The notes under the pieces: generated by a model
The model's database searches: none
What the model was told of the DNA's origin: nothing
The model's input: the letters and a program-made list of their open reading frames with translations, nothing else
Origin: Versatilivorator sp963663845
GTDB lineage: Bacteria; Acidobacteriota; Terriglobia; Versatilivoradales; Versatilivoraceae
Assembly: GCA_963663845.2 (NCBI GenBank)
Contig: OY760650.2
Coordinates: 124,001-188,000, forward strand
DNA: 64,000 nucleotides
Direction: 5' to 3'
Shown here: in pieces, positions 1-8,978 of the stretch
How positions within the stretch are numbered: position 1 is the stretch's first letter
Layout of the letters: each line of letters opens with the position of its first letter
Made by a program: the position numbers and the translations under genes

Positions 1-63
1 GCAGCGCCGCGGGTATCCCCGCCATCACCTCTCTTCTGGAGATCATTGGAAGCCGGGAAGGGG

Positions 64-1035
64 TCATGGTCCGCCCAGGATTTCTCCGTGCGGCTTGCCC
101 TCGGCGAGTTCCGCGTACCGCACCCGCACCTGCTCGGCAAACCGATTGCCGACCCAGTTGCCGACGTCGTCCGACAGTTCCACGGTCGTGGCTGCTCCCG
201 CGCCGTCCTCCAGCGTCACCAGGTCTTCCAGCGGGGTCTTGTCCTCGAAGGCCTTCTCGACGGCAGCGTTGATTTCCTGGAGGAACCGCCGCTGCCCTTC
301 GGCAACCTCTCGCCCTCCCGAGGGGCCGTGGCCCGGAAGGACGGTTTCGAAGTCCAGCTCCAGGGCTTTGCCGACCACATTCGGCCAGTTGCCCGTGTTG
401 CCGTCGCCGGTGTAGTTGAAGGGCCCGTTCACGATGGCGTCTCCCGTGCACAGGATCTTGTCGTCCGGCAGATAGACCATGCCGTCACCGCGCGTATGGG
501 CCCATCCGAAGTGATGAAACTCCACCCGCCGGCTGGCCCCCTCCAGCACGTGAGGGACCTGGCTGAAGGTCTTTTGCGGGGGTTGCACCGTATCCTCGCC
601 CACCGCGGCCACGTCCTCGCGGTTCTGCGCCGCTTGTTGCCAGCGGGCAGGCTCGTAGCGCTTCATCTCCTCGGCCACGCCGATATGGGCCAGCGTGGTG
701 GCGCCCGCCCGGGTCCAGACGGCGTTGGCATAGGCATGGTCCCCGTGATGGTGGGTGTCGAACACGTAGCTGACCGGCTTGGCGGTGACCTGCTTGATAT
801 CCTCCATGAGCGCCTGGGCGCCGCTTGGAAAGTTGGCATCCACCACCAGCAGGCCTTCCCCGACGTCAATGACCACGTTGTTGCAGTGTCCGTGCTCTCG
901 CTCGCCCATCCGGAACCACACCCCCTCCGTGATCCGCTTGAGGGTGTCGGTCTCGGCTGGAAGAGGCGGATCGGAAGCGCAGTTCCAGGCCACGCAAAGG
1001 CCGATCGCGGTGATGGCTATGAGGACGATTCGCAT
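64..1035 (-). CDS. Metallo-beta-lactamase fold hydrolase, exported
   Basis: A 323-residue protein of the metallo-beta-lactamase superfamily, which are Zn-dependent hydrolases. The HxHxDH zinc motif is at about residues 95-100 (THHHGDH), followed by a later metal His (HFGWAHT), the bridging Asp in CTGDAI and the C-terminal LPGHG motif. The order matches class B beta-lactamase-like and quorum-lactonase-like relatives. The N-terminus is hydrophobic (about residues 2-20) and probably a signal peptide. The ATG at 1035 was chosen because GGAGGGAGGTT lies just upstream; the open frame extends further to 1206 but only through a dispersed repeat. The substrate is unknown. It stands alone, with an unrelated minus-strand pair upstream. 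Confidence 0.85.
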   Translation of the reverse strand: MRIVLIAITAIGLCVAWNCASDPPLPAETDTLKRITEGVWFRMGEREHGHCNNVVIDVGEGLLVVDANFPSGAQALMEDIKQVTAKPVSYVFDTHHHGDHAYANAVWTRAGATTLAHIGVAEEMKRYEPARWQQAAQNREDVAAVGEDTVQPPQKTFSQVPHVLEGASRRVEFHHFGWAHTRGDGMVYLPDDKILCTGDAIVNGPFNYTGDGNTGNWPNVVGKALELDFETVLPGHGPSGGREVAEGQRRFLQEINAAVEKAFEDKTPLEDLVTLEDGAGAATTVELSDDVGNWVGNRFAEQVRVRYAELAEGKPHGEILGGP

Positions 1036-1168
1036 GATCCAACCTCCCTCCGGCAGTCCCGTCGCGGTTGCAAGTGGAACCGATTGTACGTCCGACGGAG
1101 CGTCGGCACAAGACACCCTTGCTTGACAACTTACGTGAAACCAGCCAAGGAGGTTATCGAGCAATGAC

Positions 1169-1220
1169 ATCCACAAAGGAAAACGACGAACCACGAATGG
1201 ACACAAATGAACACCAATAA
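1169..1220 (+). repeat. Dispersed repeat, GACGAACCACGAATGGACAC family (copy 1)
   Basis: This stretch carries GACGAACCACGAATGGACAC followed by an AAATGAACACCAATAA-like tail. Related copies lie at 3340-3392 (reverse orientation), 52006-52040, 52167-52220 (reverse), 55857-55908 and 56225-56268 (reverse, diverged). All are intergenic. It has no coding role; short open frames through it are spurious. Confidence 0.8.
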
Positions 1221-1272
1221 CTTGTTGCTGACCTCCCAGAGGGGATACCCGCCCCGGTGGTAGAAGAAGGGT

Positions 1273-1812
1273 TCAATCTGAAGTCATGTCGCGGGTGACC
1301 AGCAGGGCGACCGGCGTCGACAGGCGATGGGCCTTTTCGACCGAGGCTTTGACCTTGGGCACGTCCTGCTCGTGGTGGAGGTAGTCGAAGGGGAGTCCCC
1401 AGGCCCGCAGGGTAGGCTCGGTGAGCAGCGCCGCCGAGTCCAGGTCGGGACGGCTCAGCAAGAGCGGGTCGGGTTCGCCGGAGCGCGGCCCGAGGCGTTC
1501 CAGCTTGGCGTAGCCCCGAAAGGTGATCAGACAGAGAAGGGGAATCCTCATCCGCAGGACCGTGCCGCGAAAGCTGTCCCCGCTCTCCAGCAGGCCGGTG
1601 TTCTGAATCAGGACGGCCGGGGACCGGCCTCCCATCCAGAGCCCGGCCGCCATGGCGAAAGCCTCCCCTTCGCGGGTGACCAGGCGAATGACGGGCTCCC
1701 CGCCCTCCTTCAGCAGGGAGAACAGGGCCGCCGAGCTGTTGTCGGGCAGCCCCACCAGGTCGGTGACTCCCGCCCTGCAAAGCGCCTCGGCAATGGACCG
1801 GGCCTTGGCCAT
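1273..1812 (-). CDS. TPP-enzyme PYR-domain protein, sulfopyruvate decarboxylase alpha (ComD)-like
   Basis: A 179-residue protein matching only the N-terminal pyrimidine-binding half of thiamine-pyrophosphate decarboxylases. The block LVTREGEAFAMAAGLW contains the Glu that activates the cofactor, and AVLIQNTGLLESGD follows, as in ComD and phosphonopyruvate decarboxylase alpha regions. The PP half that binds the diphosphate and Mg is not encoded next to it, so a partner subunit must be elsewhere or the protein is not a complete enzyme. It starts 4 nt after the stop of the PQQ-propeller gene upstream on the same strand and is probably cotranscribed with it. Substrate assignment is by resemblance only. 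Confidence 0.75.
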   Translation of the reverse strand: MAKARSIAEALCRAGVTDLVGLPDNSSAALFSLLKEGGEPVIRLVTREGEAFAMAAGLWMGGRSPAVLIQNTGLLESGDSFRGTVLRMRIPLLCLITFRGYAKLERLGPRSGEPDPLLLSRPDLDSAALLTEPTLRAWGLPFDYLHHEQDVPKVKASVEKAHRLSTPVALLVTRDMTSD

Positions 1813-1816
1813 GACG

Positions 1817-3151
1817 CTATCTCAAAGCCAGGTCGAAGCAGGCCATTTCCTGGGAGTTTCGAACCAGCAGCAGTCCTTGGGAGATGGCCGGGTGATTCCA
1901 GGTCCTGCCCTGAATGGCGGAGAAGCGGGCCAGCTCCCGCCGCCGCTCGGGGTCGGCCTTGACCAGCACCAGTTCGCCCGACTCGGTCAGGACGATCAGG
2001 TGGTCCCCGGCCAGCAGAAGCTGTCCATGCCCGTAGCGGCCCCCTTTCCACCGGAGCTCGCCGGTCTCGGCCCGGATGCAGGCCAGGATGCCTTCGTCCA
2101 GCCCGTAGATGAATCCCTGCTTCAGCACCGAGCAGGTGAACTTGTTCTTCATGCGGCGATTCTGCCACAGCGCGCTGGCCGCAAAACCCGTGGAGGTCCG
2201 GTTTACCTGCACCATGGCCGCGCCGTGGCCATAGCCCGCCGAGATGAAGACCCGGTCCTGACCCAACAGGATCGGTTGGGCGACGTTGACGTCATAGTCG
2301 GTGATCCAGGGAAAGTCCCAAAGCCGCGACCCATCCTCGCCCGAGAGCCCCATCATCCGCTTGGCGCTCACGATCAGAAGTTGGGGTCGTCCAGCCAGGG
2401 TGACCCACATGGGCGAGGTGTAGGCCTGCTTGTCGCTCAGCGATTTCCACAAGGCATTCCCCGTTCCCTTGTGGTAGGCCGCCACCGATCTGCCGCGGGA
2501 GCCGCCCGGGAGAACAATGACCTTCTCTTCCACGACCAGTGGCGAAGCCGACATGCCCCAGGTCAGGTTCCTGGCCCGGTTGTCTTGCAGAATGTTTCGA
2601 GACCAGATCAAACGTCCCTCGGAGGCATCCAGGCAATGCAGCTCTCCGGTGGCGCCCAGCGCATAGATCCGGCCCTGGTGCCAGGTAGGAGTGGCCCGGG
2701 GCCCGTCTCCACCCAGGGACTCGTCGAAGAAGGCCTCCCAGGAATGGGTCCAGATCTCATCTCCCGTCCGCATATCGTAAGCCGCCACCACTTCCCGGGA
2801 GCCGCGCTGCTCGATGGTGAAGGCCCGCCCCTCGGCCAGGACAAAGGAGGCATACCCCCCGCCGACGGTTCTGCGCCAAAGGGGTTTCAACCCCTGCTCG
2901 GGCCAGCGGGTGAGGATGGGGGCTCCCCGATAATGGCCGTCGCGCCTCGGCCCCCTGAAATCGGTCCAATCCTCGGCTGTCGAGGGAGCCGCCGATGCGG
3001 TCCCCGCAATTCCGGCGATGGCAGGAGGCGGAGCAGCCCCCGATGGCCGGGTCTCACTCCCCTTCCAAAACGGGACGACTGCCAAACAAGCCAACGCCCC
3101 GCACGCCAGACCCCGCATCAGGCTCGAACGCATCCAGGCTCTCAGGATCAT
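1817..3151 (-). CDS. PQQ-binding-like beta-propeller repeat protein, exported
   Basis: A 444-residue protein with an N-terminal signal or anchor segment (about residues 8-28) and repeated beta-propeller blades of the PQQ-dehydrogenase/BamB type. WTDFRGPRRDGHY near the start is the typical entry motif of this family. Repeats such as YALGATGELHCLDASEGRLIW and VVAYDMRTGDEIWTHSW are visible. It lacks the extra features of a true PQQ alcohol dehydrogenase, so it may be structural or a sugar/alcohol oxidoreductase-like propeller. The ATG at 3151 has GAGGAGG about 5 nt upstream. It probably leads a two-gene operon with the ComD-like gene. A paralogous propeller lies at 7597-8961. Confidence 0.85.
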   Translation of the reverse strand: MILRAWMRSSLMRGLACGALACLAVVPFWKGSETRPSGAAPPPAIAGIAGTASAAPSTAEDWTDFRGPRRDGHYRGAPILTRWPEQGLKPLWRRTVGGGYASFVLAEGRAFTIEQRGSREVVAAYDMRTGDEIWTHSWEAFFDESLGGDGPRATPTWHQGRIYALGATGELHCLDASEGRLIWSRNILQDNRARNLTWGMSASPLVVEEKVIVLPGGSRGRSVAAYHKGTGNALWKSLSDKQAYTSPMWVTLAGRPQLLIVSAKRMMGLSGEDGSRLWDFPWITDYDVNVAQPILLGQDRVFISAGYGHGAAMVQVNRTSTGFAASALWQNRRMKNKFTCSVLKQGFIYGLDEGILACIRAETGELRWKGGRYGHGQLLLAGDHLIVLTESGELVLVKADPERRRELARFSAIQGRTWNHPAISQGLLLVRNSQEMACFDLALR

Positions 3152-3165
3152 GTCGCCTCCTCAGG

Positions 3166-3490
3166 TCAGGGCCGCCGGCCCAGGTTGCCCTGAAGATATC
3201 CCATAGAATCCGTCAGGCCAACCGGAAAGCGGCAACACAATGCTTTTGCAACTGTGTTACCTTGACAGGACTTCGTTTCCTTCGTAAATATCCCTTCGAT
3301 GTCGTTGTCACACCCCCCAATCAATAGCTCATCGATCCATTCATTGGTGTTCATTCGTGTCCATTCGTGGTTCGCCGTTTCCCGTCGTGGATATCTCTTC
3401 CCCTTTCGTGTCATTCTTCGTGTTTCTTCGTTGTCCTTCGTGTGACTTCGTGGATCTCTCTTTTTTCTGTTGTTTCAAAAAGGCTCGATC
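3166..3490. other. Intergenic region with dispersed repeat (copy 2, reverse)
   Basis: This 325-nt gap separates divergently transcribed genes. It holds a reverse copy of the GACGAACCACGAATGGACAC family at 3340-3392, then a run of related TTCGTG-containing words to about 3455. Promoters for both flanking genes must lie here, but no convincing hexamer pair was recognised. No gene is seen. Confidence 0.6.
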
Positions 3491-6106
3491 ATGAACCCGG
3501 CCCCCCGCAGGCCCTTCCTCTTCTGGATCTTGCTTTTGGCCCTGGGAAGCCTGGCCTCCAGCGGCTGTTCCCGCCACCCTCAGCCCCCCGAGGCAGCACG
3601 TCAAGCAGCGCCCCGGCCCGGCGGAACCTATGCCGCCGCCAGGCACGGCGGCGGCTACATGCACAACTATTACCTGCCGCCGGCGCCTTCGTCCACGCCC
3701 TGGGCGCCCACCTGGTCTCCCGACGGCAAGCAGATCGCCGTCGGGCTGCAGGGCTCCATCTGGCGGATCGACCTGGCCAGCTCGGAAGCCTTTGAACTGA
3801 CCTACGACGGGCACTATCACTCCTCCCCCGACTGGTCTCCGGACGGCCGGTGGATCGTCTACACCGCCGACCACGGGGGACGCGCCATCCAGCTCCAGAT
3901 CCTGAACCTGGAAACGGGCCGGTCCCACGCCCTGACCGACGACGCCCACCTCTACGCCGATCCGGTCTTTTCCCCGGACGGAAACCGGTTGGCCTACGTC
4001 TCCACCGAGCCCAGCGGGTATTTCAACCTCTACGTGCGTCCCATCCGGGAAGGGCGCTGGGCCGGACCGGCCACCGCCCTCACCCGGGACCACTCCTACG
4101 GCAAAAACCGCCTCTATTTCGGGGAATGGGACATGCACATTCAACCCGCCTGGACCCCGGACGGAAAAGAGCTGCTCTTTCTTTCCAACCGGGGCGTCCC
4201 CCTGGGATCGGGACACGTGTGGCGCATGCCGGCCGAGGAGCCGGGCATGGCCAGGGCCGAGCCCGTCCTCAAGGAGCAGAGCCTCTACCGGACCCGCCCC
4301 CACGTCTCTCCCGACGGAAAGCGCTTCGTCTACTCCTCAACCGGAGGCGCCGCCGACCAGTTCAGCCACCTCTACGTGCTCCCCGTAAACGGCGGGGCGC
4401 CCTACAAGCTGACCTTCGGAGGCTACGACCACTTCCACCCCCGCTGGTCGCCGGACGGAGAGCGGATCAGCTACATCTCGAACCAGCCCCTGCGTCCATC
4501 CGGTCCCGGGTTGCCCCGGTTGTGGCTGATGGAGACTTACGGCGGCCGCAAGGAGAGGGTGCAGCCCCGGAAATACCACTGGAAGCGTCCCATGGGCATC
4601 CTGCGAGCGGAGGTACGGGACGGCGGCAGCGGCCGCAAGACGGCCGCCCGCATCTATGGGCGGGCATCCGACGGAAAGCTCTATCCCCCCGCAGACAGCT
4701 ACGCTCGCGTCAGCATCTCGGGAGAGCCATTGTTCCATACCGGCGGAGAATTCGAGATGACCCTGCCGCCCGGAAAAATGACCCTGGAGGCGGTCAAGGG
4801 GCTGGAGTACCGGCCGGCCCGGCAGGAGGTGGAGGTCCGGGCCGGCGAGGTCTCCCGGATCAGCCTGGTGCTGTCGCCGATGGTCGATATGGCCGCGCGG
4901 GGTTGGTTCAGCGGATCCACCCACGTGCACATGAACTACGGAGGAAACCTGCGGAATACGCTGGAGAACCTGATGTTCCTGGCCAGAGCCGAGGATCAGG
5001 ACGTGGTCTGCGAGCTGATCGCCAACAAGGACAACCGCATCCTGGATTGGGACGCCTTCGTTCCCAACCGGATCGAACACCCGGTCTCCATGTCCGATCC
5101 CGACCTGGTGGTGATCGTGGGAGAGGAGTACCGCCCCCCCTTTCACGGCCACGTCTCCCTGCTGGGACTTCGAGACCACCTGATCTCGCCCTTCACCACC
5201 GGCTACGAGGGCACCGGAATCGAGAGCCTCTATCCCAGCAACACCGACATGTTTCGCAAGGCCAGGGCTCAAGGGGCGCTGGTCGGATACGTCCACGCCT
5301 ATTCCGGGGAAACCGATCCCCTGGACAGGGGCCTCACCCACGCCAGGACCTTCCCGGTGGACGCGGCTCTCGGTACAGTCGATACCCTGGAGTGGTCCTC
5401 GCCCAACTCGGCCACCCTGCGTGTCTGGCACCACACCCTGAACAACGACCTGGGCATCACGCCGGTGGGGGGCGAGGACGCCATCACCGACCTGCACCGG
5501 TCCACCCTGCCCGGGGCATTCAGGACCTACGCCTTCCTGAAGGGCAGGCTGTCGGCAGAATCCTGGATCGAGTCGGTGCGGCAGGGACGAACCTTCATCA
5601 GCAGCGGTCCGCTGCTGGACTTCCGCATCGACGGCCGGATTCCCGGGGACAAGCTGGAACTGCCCGAGGATGGCGGAACCATCCGGCTGGAGGCCTCGGT
5701 CCGGTCCATCGTCCCCCTGGAACGGGTGACCCTCTATCGCAACGGCAAGGTGCTCAAGGAGTTCCCTCTCACCGAAGGGCAGTCGGCGGTCTCCATCGAG
5801 GAGGCGCTCGAGGTCAACGAGAGCGGATGGTTCAGCCTGACGGCCACCGGGCCCCGCCGCGCCCCTCCTCTGGAGACCGGCTACCCCATGGCCGTTACCA
5901 ACGCCATCCGGGTCTACGTCGGCGACGGCAAGATTCGCAGCCGCCGCTCGGCCGAGTACTTCATGCGATGGATCGACCGCCTCGAGCAGCAGGCGGAGGA
6001 ATGGCCGGATTGGAGATCAAGCGAAGAGAGAGCCCACGTCATGGGGCAGTTCGATGAAGCCAGGGGTGTCTACGAACGGCTGGCCGCGGAGGCGGATGGG
6101 GAGTGA
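3491..6106 (+). CDS. Lipoprotein with PD40/TolB-like propeller and CehA/McbA-type metallohydrolase domain
   Basis: An 871-residue protein. An N-terminal signal ends in a probable lipobox (LASSGC), so it is likely a lipoprotein. The first half has repeated PD40/WD40-like blades with SPDG signatures (WSPDGKQIAVG, WSPDGRWIVYT, FSPDGNRLAYV, WTPDGKELLFL, WSPDGERISYI). The second half has a PHP-superfamily segment beginning GWFSGSTHVHMN, as in CehA/McbA metallohydrolases, with metal-ligand candidates HVH, an Asp/Glu in the NKDNR region, FHGHVS and YVHAYSG. A C-terminal beta-sandwich follows. The ATG at 3491 was preferred over an upstream in-frame ATG because AAAAAGG precedes it at good spacing. The substrate is unknown. 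Confidence 0.8.
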   Translation: MNPAPRRPFLFWILLLALGSLASSGCSRHPQPPEAARQAAPRPGGTYAAARHGGGYMHNYYLPPAPSSTPWAPTWSPDGKQIAVGLQGSIWRIDLASSEAFELTYDGHYHSSPDWSPDGRWIVYTADHGGRAIQLQILNLETGRSHALTDDAHLYADPVFSPDGNRLAYVSTEPSGYFNLYVRPIREGRWAGPATALTRDHSYGKNRLYFGEWDMHIQPAWTPDGKELLFLSNRGVPLGSGHVWRMPAEEPGMARAEPVLKEQSLYRTRPHVSPDGKRFVYSSTGGAADQFSHLYVLPVNGGAPYKLTFGGYDHFHPRWSPDGERISYISNQPLRPSGPGLPRLWLMETYGGRKERVQPRKYHWKRPMGILRAEVRDGGSGRKTAARIYGRASDGKLYPPADSYARVSISGEPLFHTGGEFEMTLPPGKMTLEAVKGLEYRPARQEVEVRAGEVSRISLVLSPMVDMAARGWFSGSTHVHMNYGGNLRNTLENLMFLARAEDQDVVCELIANKDNRILDWDAFVPNRIEHPVSMSDPDLVVIVGEEYRPPFHGHVSLLGLRDHLISPFTTGYEGTGIESLYPSNTDMFRKARAQGALVGYVHAYSGETDPLDRGLTHARTFPVDAALGTVDTLEWSSPNSATLRVWHHTLNNDLGITPVGGEDAITDLHRSTLPGAFRTYAFLKGRLSAESWIESVRQGRTFISSGPLLDFRIDGRIPGDKLELPEDGGTIRLEASVRSIVPLERVTLYRNGKVLKEFPLTEGQSAVSIEEALEVNESGWFSLTATGPRRAPPLETGYPMAVTNAIRVYVGDGKIRSRRSAEYFMRWIDRLEQQAEEWPDWRSSEERAHVMGQFDEARGVYERLAAEADGE

Positions 6107-6114
6107 GGGGACCA

Positions 6115-6327
6115 TGAAGCGTTGGCAAAAATCGGCAGGGGAATATTTTTTGAATATGGCCACAAAAGGCACAAAAACACAAAAAAGAATCCTCCGATCG
6201 TCAAGACTCGAAATCACGCAACTCATTTTGTGCCTTTTGTGCTTTTTGTGGTGAATACCCGAGCTACCAGCCCTTCACCTTGGCTGCCTCTATGTCATTC
6301 CCGATTGGGAATTTTGCAAAAGGCTCC
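6115..6327 (+). repeat. Dispersed ~460-bp element, 5'-truncated copy
   Basis: Homologous to the 3' half of the elements at 8979-9417 and 36724-37182. It begins at ATGAAGCGTTGGCAAAAATC, contains the inverted CACAAAAGGCACAAAAACAC and TTTTGTGCCTTTTGTGC arms, and ends with TTTTGCAAAAGGCTC at 6313-6327. Short frames through it are not credible genes. Confidence 0.75.
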
Positions 6328-6411
6328 CATCACATTCAATTCCCTGCGGAAGCGGCGGCCGACCAGGCGCACGGCAGACGTCCGCCACGCCGGCGGCCGT
6401 TCTGCTTTCCC

Positions 6412-6595
6412 CAGGGCCATCCCACGCTGAACCGCCCATGGTAGGGGCAACCCTCGTGGTTGCCCGTTGTTCCCGGTGACCTCGCATTGGGCGCCCACAA
6501 GGGGCGCCCCTGCCATCCCACAGGGAATGTGGGCGTGATTCGCCAAGCCTTGACAGTTCCGTCACCCTGAATTCGGCAGCGTGGGATGTCCCTGA
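6412..6595. mobile_element. MITE-like element with terminal inverted repeats and a 9-bp flanking duplication
   Basis: The ends are CAGGGCCATCCCACGCTG (6412-6429) and, inverted, CAGCGTGGGATGTCCCTG (6577-6594); the arms match at 17 of 18 positions. The sequence TGCTTTCCC occurs directly outside both ends (6403-6411 and 6596-6604), which looks like a 9-bp target-site duplication. The interior contains GC-rich hairpins (GGGCGCCCACAAGGGGCGCC) and no transposase. An inverted-orientation relative lies at 25632-25788. Confidence 0.75.
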
Positions 6596-6659
6596 TGCTT
6601 TCCCTGCCGGGGGATTCCGGATACAATGGCCCACCGATCCAATGAGGAGGTGCCCCCCG

Positions 6660-7565
6660 ATGCCAGAGTGTGTGGTTCAGGAACAGGAAATTCCCCCGGA
6701 AATTGTCGGCGAGCTGAGCGACAGCTCTTCCTGCCTGGACGAACCCGGCGAGCTGCAGCGGCGGCTCCGCAACGACGGATACCTGCTGCTGCGGCAGGCG
6801 CTGGACTACGAGCAGGTGATGGCCGCCCGCCGGGAGACCCTGGAAGCCCTGGTGGAGGTCGGCGAGATCCATCCTCCGGCCATCGAGGGCATCTTTACCG
6901 GAACCAGCCGGAGAGAGGAGCGGCCGGAGGGATTGGGCGCTTTCTGGAAGTCGGTCAGCGAAGGCCCGGGGATTCGGCGGCTGACCCACGGCCGGGAGCT
7001 CGGTGGGATCATGGACCGGGTGCTGGGGGAGCCCAGCAGACCTCACGACTACATCTTCCTCCGGGTGGCCGTCCCCGGCCGCTCCACCGGCCTCCACTAC
7101 GACCATCCCTTCTTCGCCAGGGGCTCCCAGCGGGTTCACACCGTCTGGCTGGCCCTGGGCGAGGTGACCATCGAGGAGGGCCCCCTGGTGGTGGTCGAGG
7201 GTTCCAACCGATTCTCCGACCTGATCGAGAGAGCCGGCGCCATCGACTACGACTCCACGTCTTCGCCCAAGGTGATGGTGGACCCACACCCGGTGGAGCT
7301 GGCCCGACAGCGCCAGGCCAGGCTCCTGACCGCCGACTTTGGTCCGGGGGACCTGGTGGTCTTCGGCATGCACACCCTGCACGGGTCCCTGGACAATCGC
7401 TCGCAGGCCGGACGGGTGCGGCTCTCCTGTGACATTCGCTTTCAGCCGGCGGCCGATCCCCTGGACGACCGCTACTTCGGTCCCGACCCCAAGGGAACCA
7501 CCGGCATCGGCTACGGCGAGTTGAACAGCGCCAAGCCCCTGACCTTGCCCTGGCACATGCGCTGA
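6660..7565 (+). CDS. Phytanoyl-CoA dioxygenase (PhyH) family protein
   Basis: A 301-residue Fe(II)/2-oxoglutarate-dependent oxygenase of the PhyH family, which hydroxylates a small-molecule substrate using 2-oxoglutarate and O2. The proximal iron ligands are in TGLHYDHPFF (H..D), the distal His in FGMHTLHGSLDN, and a candidate 2-oxoglutarate Arg in RVRLSCDIRF. The ATG at 6660 follows GAGGAGG (6643-6649). It has no signal peptide and is probably cytoplasmic. It lies just upstream of a PQQ-like propeller gene, with a 31-nt gap that permits cotranscription. The substrate cannot be inferred. Confidence 0.85.
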   Translation: MPECVVQEQEIPPEIVGELSDSSSCLDEPGELQRRLRNDGYLLLRQALDYEQVMAARRETLEALVEVGEIHPPAIEGIFTGTSRREERPEGLGAFWKSVSEGPGIRRLTHGRELGGIMDRVLGEPSRPHDYIFLRVAVPGRSTGLHYDHPFFARGSQRVHTVWLALGEVTIEEGPLVVVEGSNRFSDLIERAGAIDYDSTSSPKVMVDPHPVELARQRQARLLTADFGPGDLVVFGMHTLHGSLDNRSQAGRVRLSCDIRFQPAADPLDDRYFGPDPKGTTGIGYGELNSAKPLTLPWHMR

Positions 7566-7596
7566 GACCCGCCTCCAAAGCGACTGGCGGCGGCCC

Positions 7597-8961
7597 ATGC
7601 AAGACACCATGAGCATCCCCTTCCTCTTCCAGAAGTCCGGCGCTGCCCTGCTCCTGCTGGCCACCTGTCTGGCCACTTCGAGCCGGGCCGAGGACTGGCC
7701 CGAATGGCGGGGGGAGGGACGATCGGGCGTCTGGCGCGAAGACGGCATTCTGGAGCGATTTCCCCAGTCGGGCCTGCAGGTGAAATGGCGGGAGCCCCTG
7801 GGTAGCGGCTACGCCGGCCCCGCCGTGGCCGAGGGCCGCGTCTTCGTGCTTGATTTTGTGGCCGAAACCGCCCGCCAGGGAACCGAGCGCCTGCTGGCCC
7901 TGGACGAGAACAGCGGCCGCCGCCTCTGGAGCCGCTCCTGGCGGGCGGACTACACCGGGCTATCGGGAAGCTATGCCATCGGTCCCCGGGCCACTCCCAC
8001 GGTGGACGGCAGTCGAGTCTACGTCCTGGGAGCCAAGGGGGCGCTCTATTGCCTCCGCACCGACAACGGCGAGATCGTGTGGCAAAAGGACTTCGAGCAG
8101 GATTACGGAACCGAGGTCCCCGTCTGGGGCATGGTGGGCGCTCCCCTGGTGGACGGGCCCCGCCTGATCTCCGTGGTGGGCGGACAGGACGGAGCCAAGG
8201 TGGTGGCCTTCGACAAGCAGACCGGCCGAGAGCTCTGGCGGGCGCTGCCTTCGGACTCGGAACCCGGTTACGCCCCCCCGATCCTCATCTCGGCCGGCGG
8301 CCGCCGGCAACTGATCGTCTGGCACCCCAAGGCGGTGAGCGCCCTCGATCCCGCCACGGGCGAGGTTCTCTGGCAACAACCCTTTCGGTCCGACAAGGGC
8401 CTGTCGGTGGCCACTCCCGTGTTCAGCGGCTCGCGACTCCTGGTCAGCGCTTTCGTCAACGGGTCCATGATGCTGGAGCTGGACCGGCAGTCCCCGGCCG
8501 CCCGCCTGCTCTGGCGCGGCAAGAGCGACAGTGAAATCGATACCGACACGCTCCACTCCCTCATCAGCACGCCGGTCATCGACGGAGACACCCTCTATGG
8601 GGTTTGCAGCTATGGACAGCTCAGGGGGCTGAGCGCCAGCACCGGCAAGCGGCTGTGGGAAACGCTGTCCGTGACCGGAGAAAAGGCGCGCTGGGCCACG
8701 GCCTTTCTGGTTCGCCACCGGGATCGATACTTCCTCTCCAACGACCGGGGCGAGCTGATCATCGCCAGGCTGTCGCCTTCAGGCTACCGGGAGATCGACC
8801 GGACCCACCTGATCGCTCCCACCTCCCGCGGGGGAATCGGCCGGCGCCAGGCCGGCGCCGTCAACTGGTCCCACCCGGCCTACGCCAATCGCCACATCCT
8901 GGCGCGCAACGACCGGGAGATCCTCCGCGCCTCCCTGGCAGGGACCGCGGCGTCGGAATAA
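7597..8961 (+). CDS. PQQ-binding-like beta-propeller repeat protein, exported
   Basis: A 454-residue protein with a signal peptide (about residues 5-30, ending near SSRAEDW) and PQQ-like propeller blades. DWPEWRGEGRSGVW is the characteristic first motif; LLALDENSGRRLWSRSW and VVAFDKQTGRELWRALP are repeat blades. It is paralogous to the protein at 1817-3151. The ATG at 7597 is used, but ATG 7609 is also possible because neither has a strong ribosome-binding site. It probably follows the PhyH gene in one transcript. No dehydrogenase-specific residues were identified, so the activity is undefined. Confidence 0.85.
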   Translation: MQDTMSIPFLFQKSGAALLLLATCLATSSRAEDWPEWRGEGRSGVWREDGILERFPQSGLQVKWREPLGSGYAGPAVAEGRVFVLDFVAETARQGTERLLALDENSGRRLWSRSWRADYTGLSGSYAIGPRATPTVDGSRVYVLGAKGALYCLRTDNGEIVWQKDFEQDYGTEVPVWGMVGAPLVDGPRLISVVGGQDGAKVVAFDKQTGRELWRALPSDSEPGYAPPILISAGGRRQLIVWHPKAVSALDPATGEVLWQQPFRSDKGLSVATPVFSGSRLLVSAFVNGSMMLELDRQSPAARLLWRGKSDSEIDTDTLHSLISTPVIDGDTLYGVCSYGQLRGLSASTGKRLWETLSVTGEKARWATAFLVRHRDRYFLSNDRGELIIARLSPSGYREIDRTHLIAPTSRGGIGRRQAGAVNWSHPAYANRHILARNDREILRASLAGTAASE

Positions 8962-8978
8962 CTTCTCAGGTGAGCCTT

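Noticed and set aside
3850..6057. 735-codon frame inside the PD40/CehA gene
   Set aside because: Alternative frame of a gene with good motifs; its residues are Arg/Pro/Gly-rich without any domain.
6115..6430. Small plus- and minus-strand frames in the repeats near 6.1-6.5 kb
   Set aside because: They translate the dispersed elements, occur again in other copies and have no independent support.
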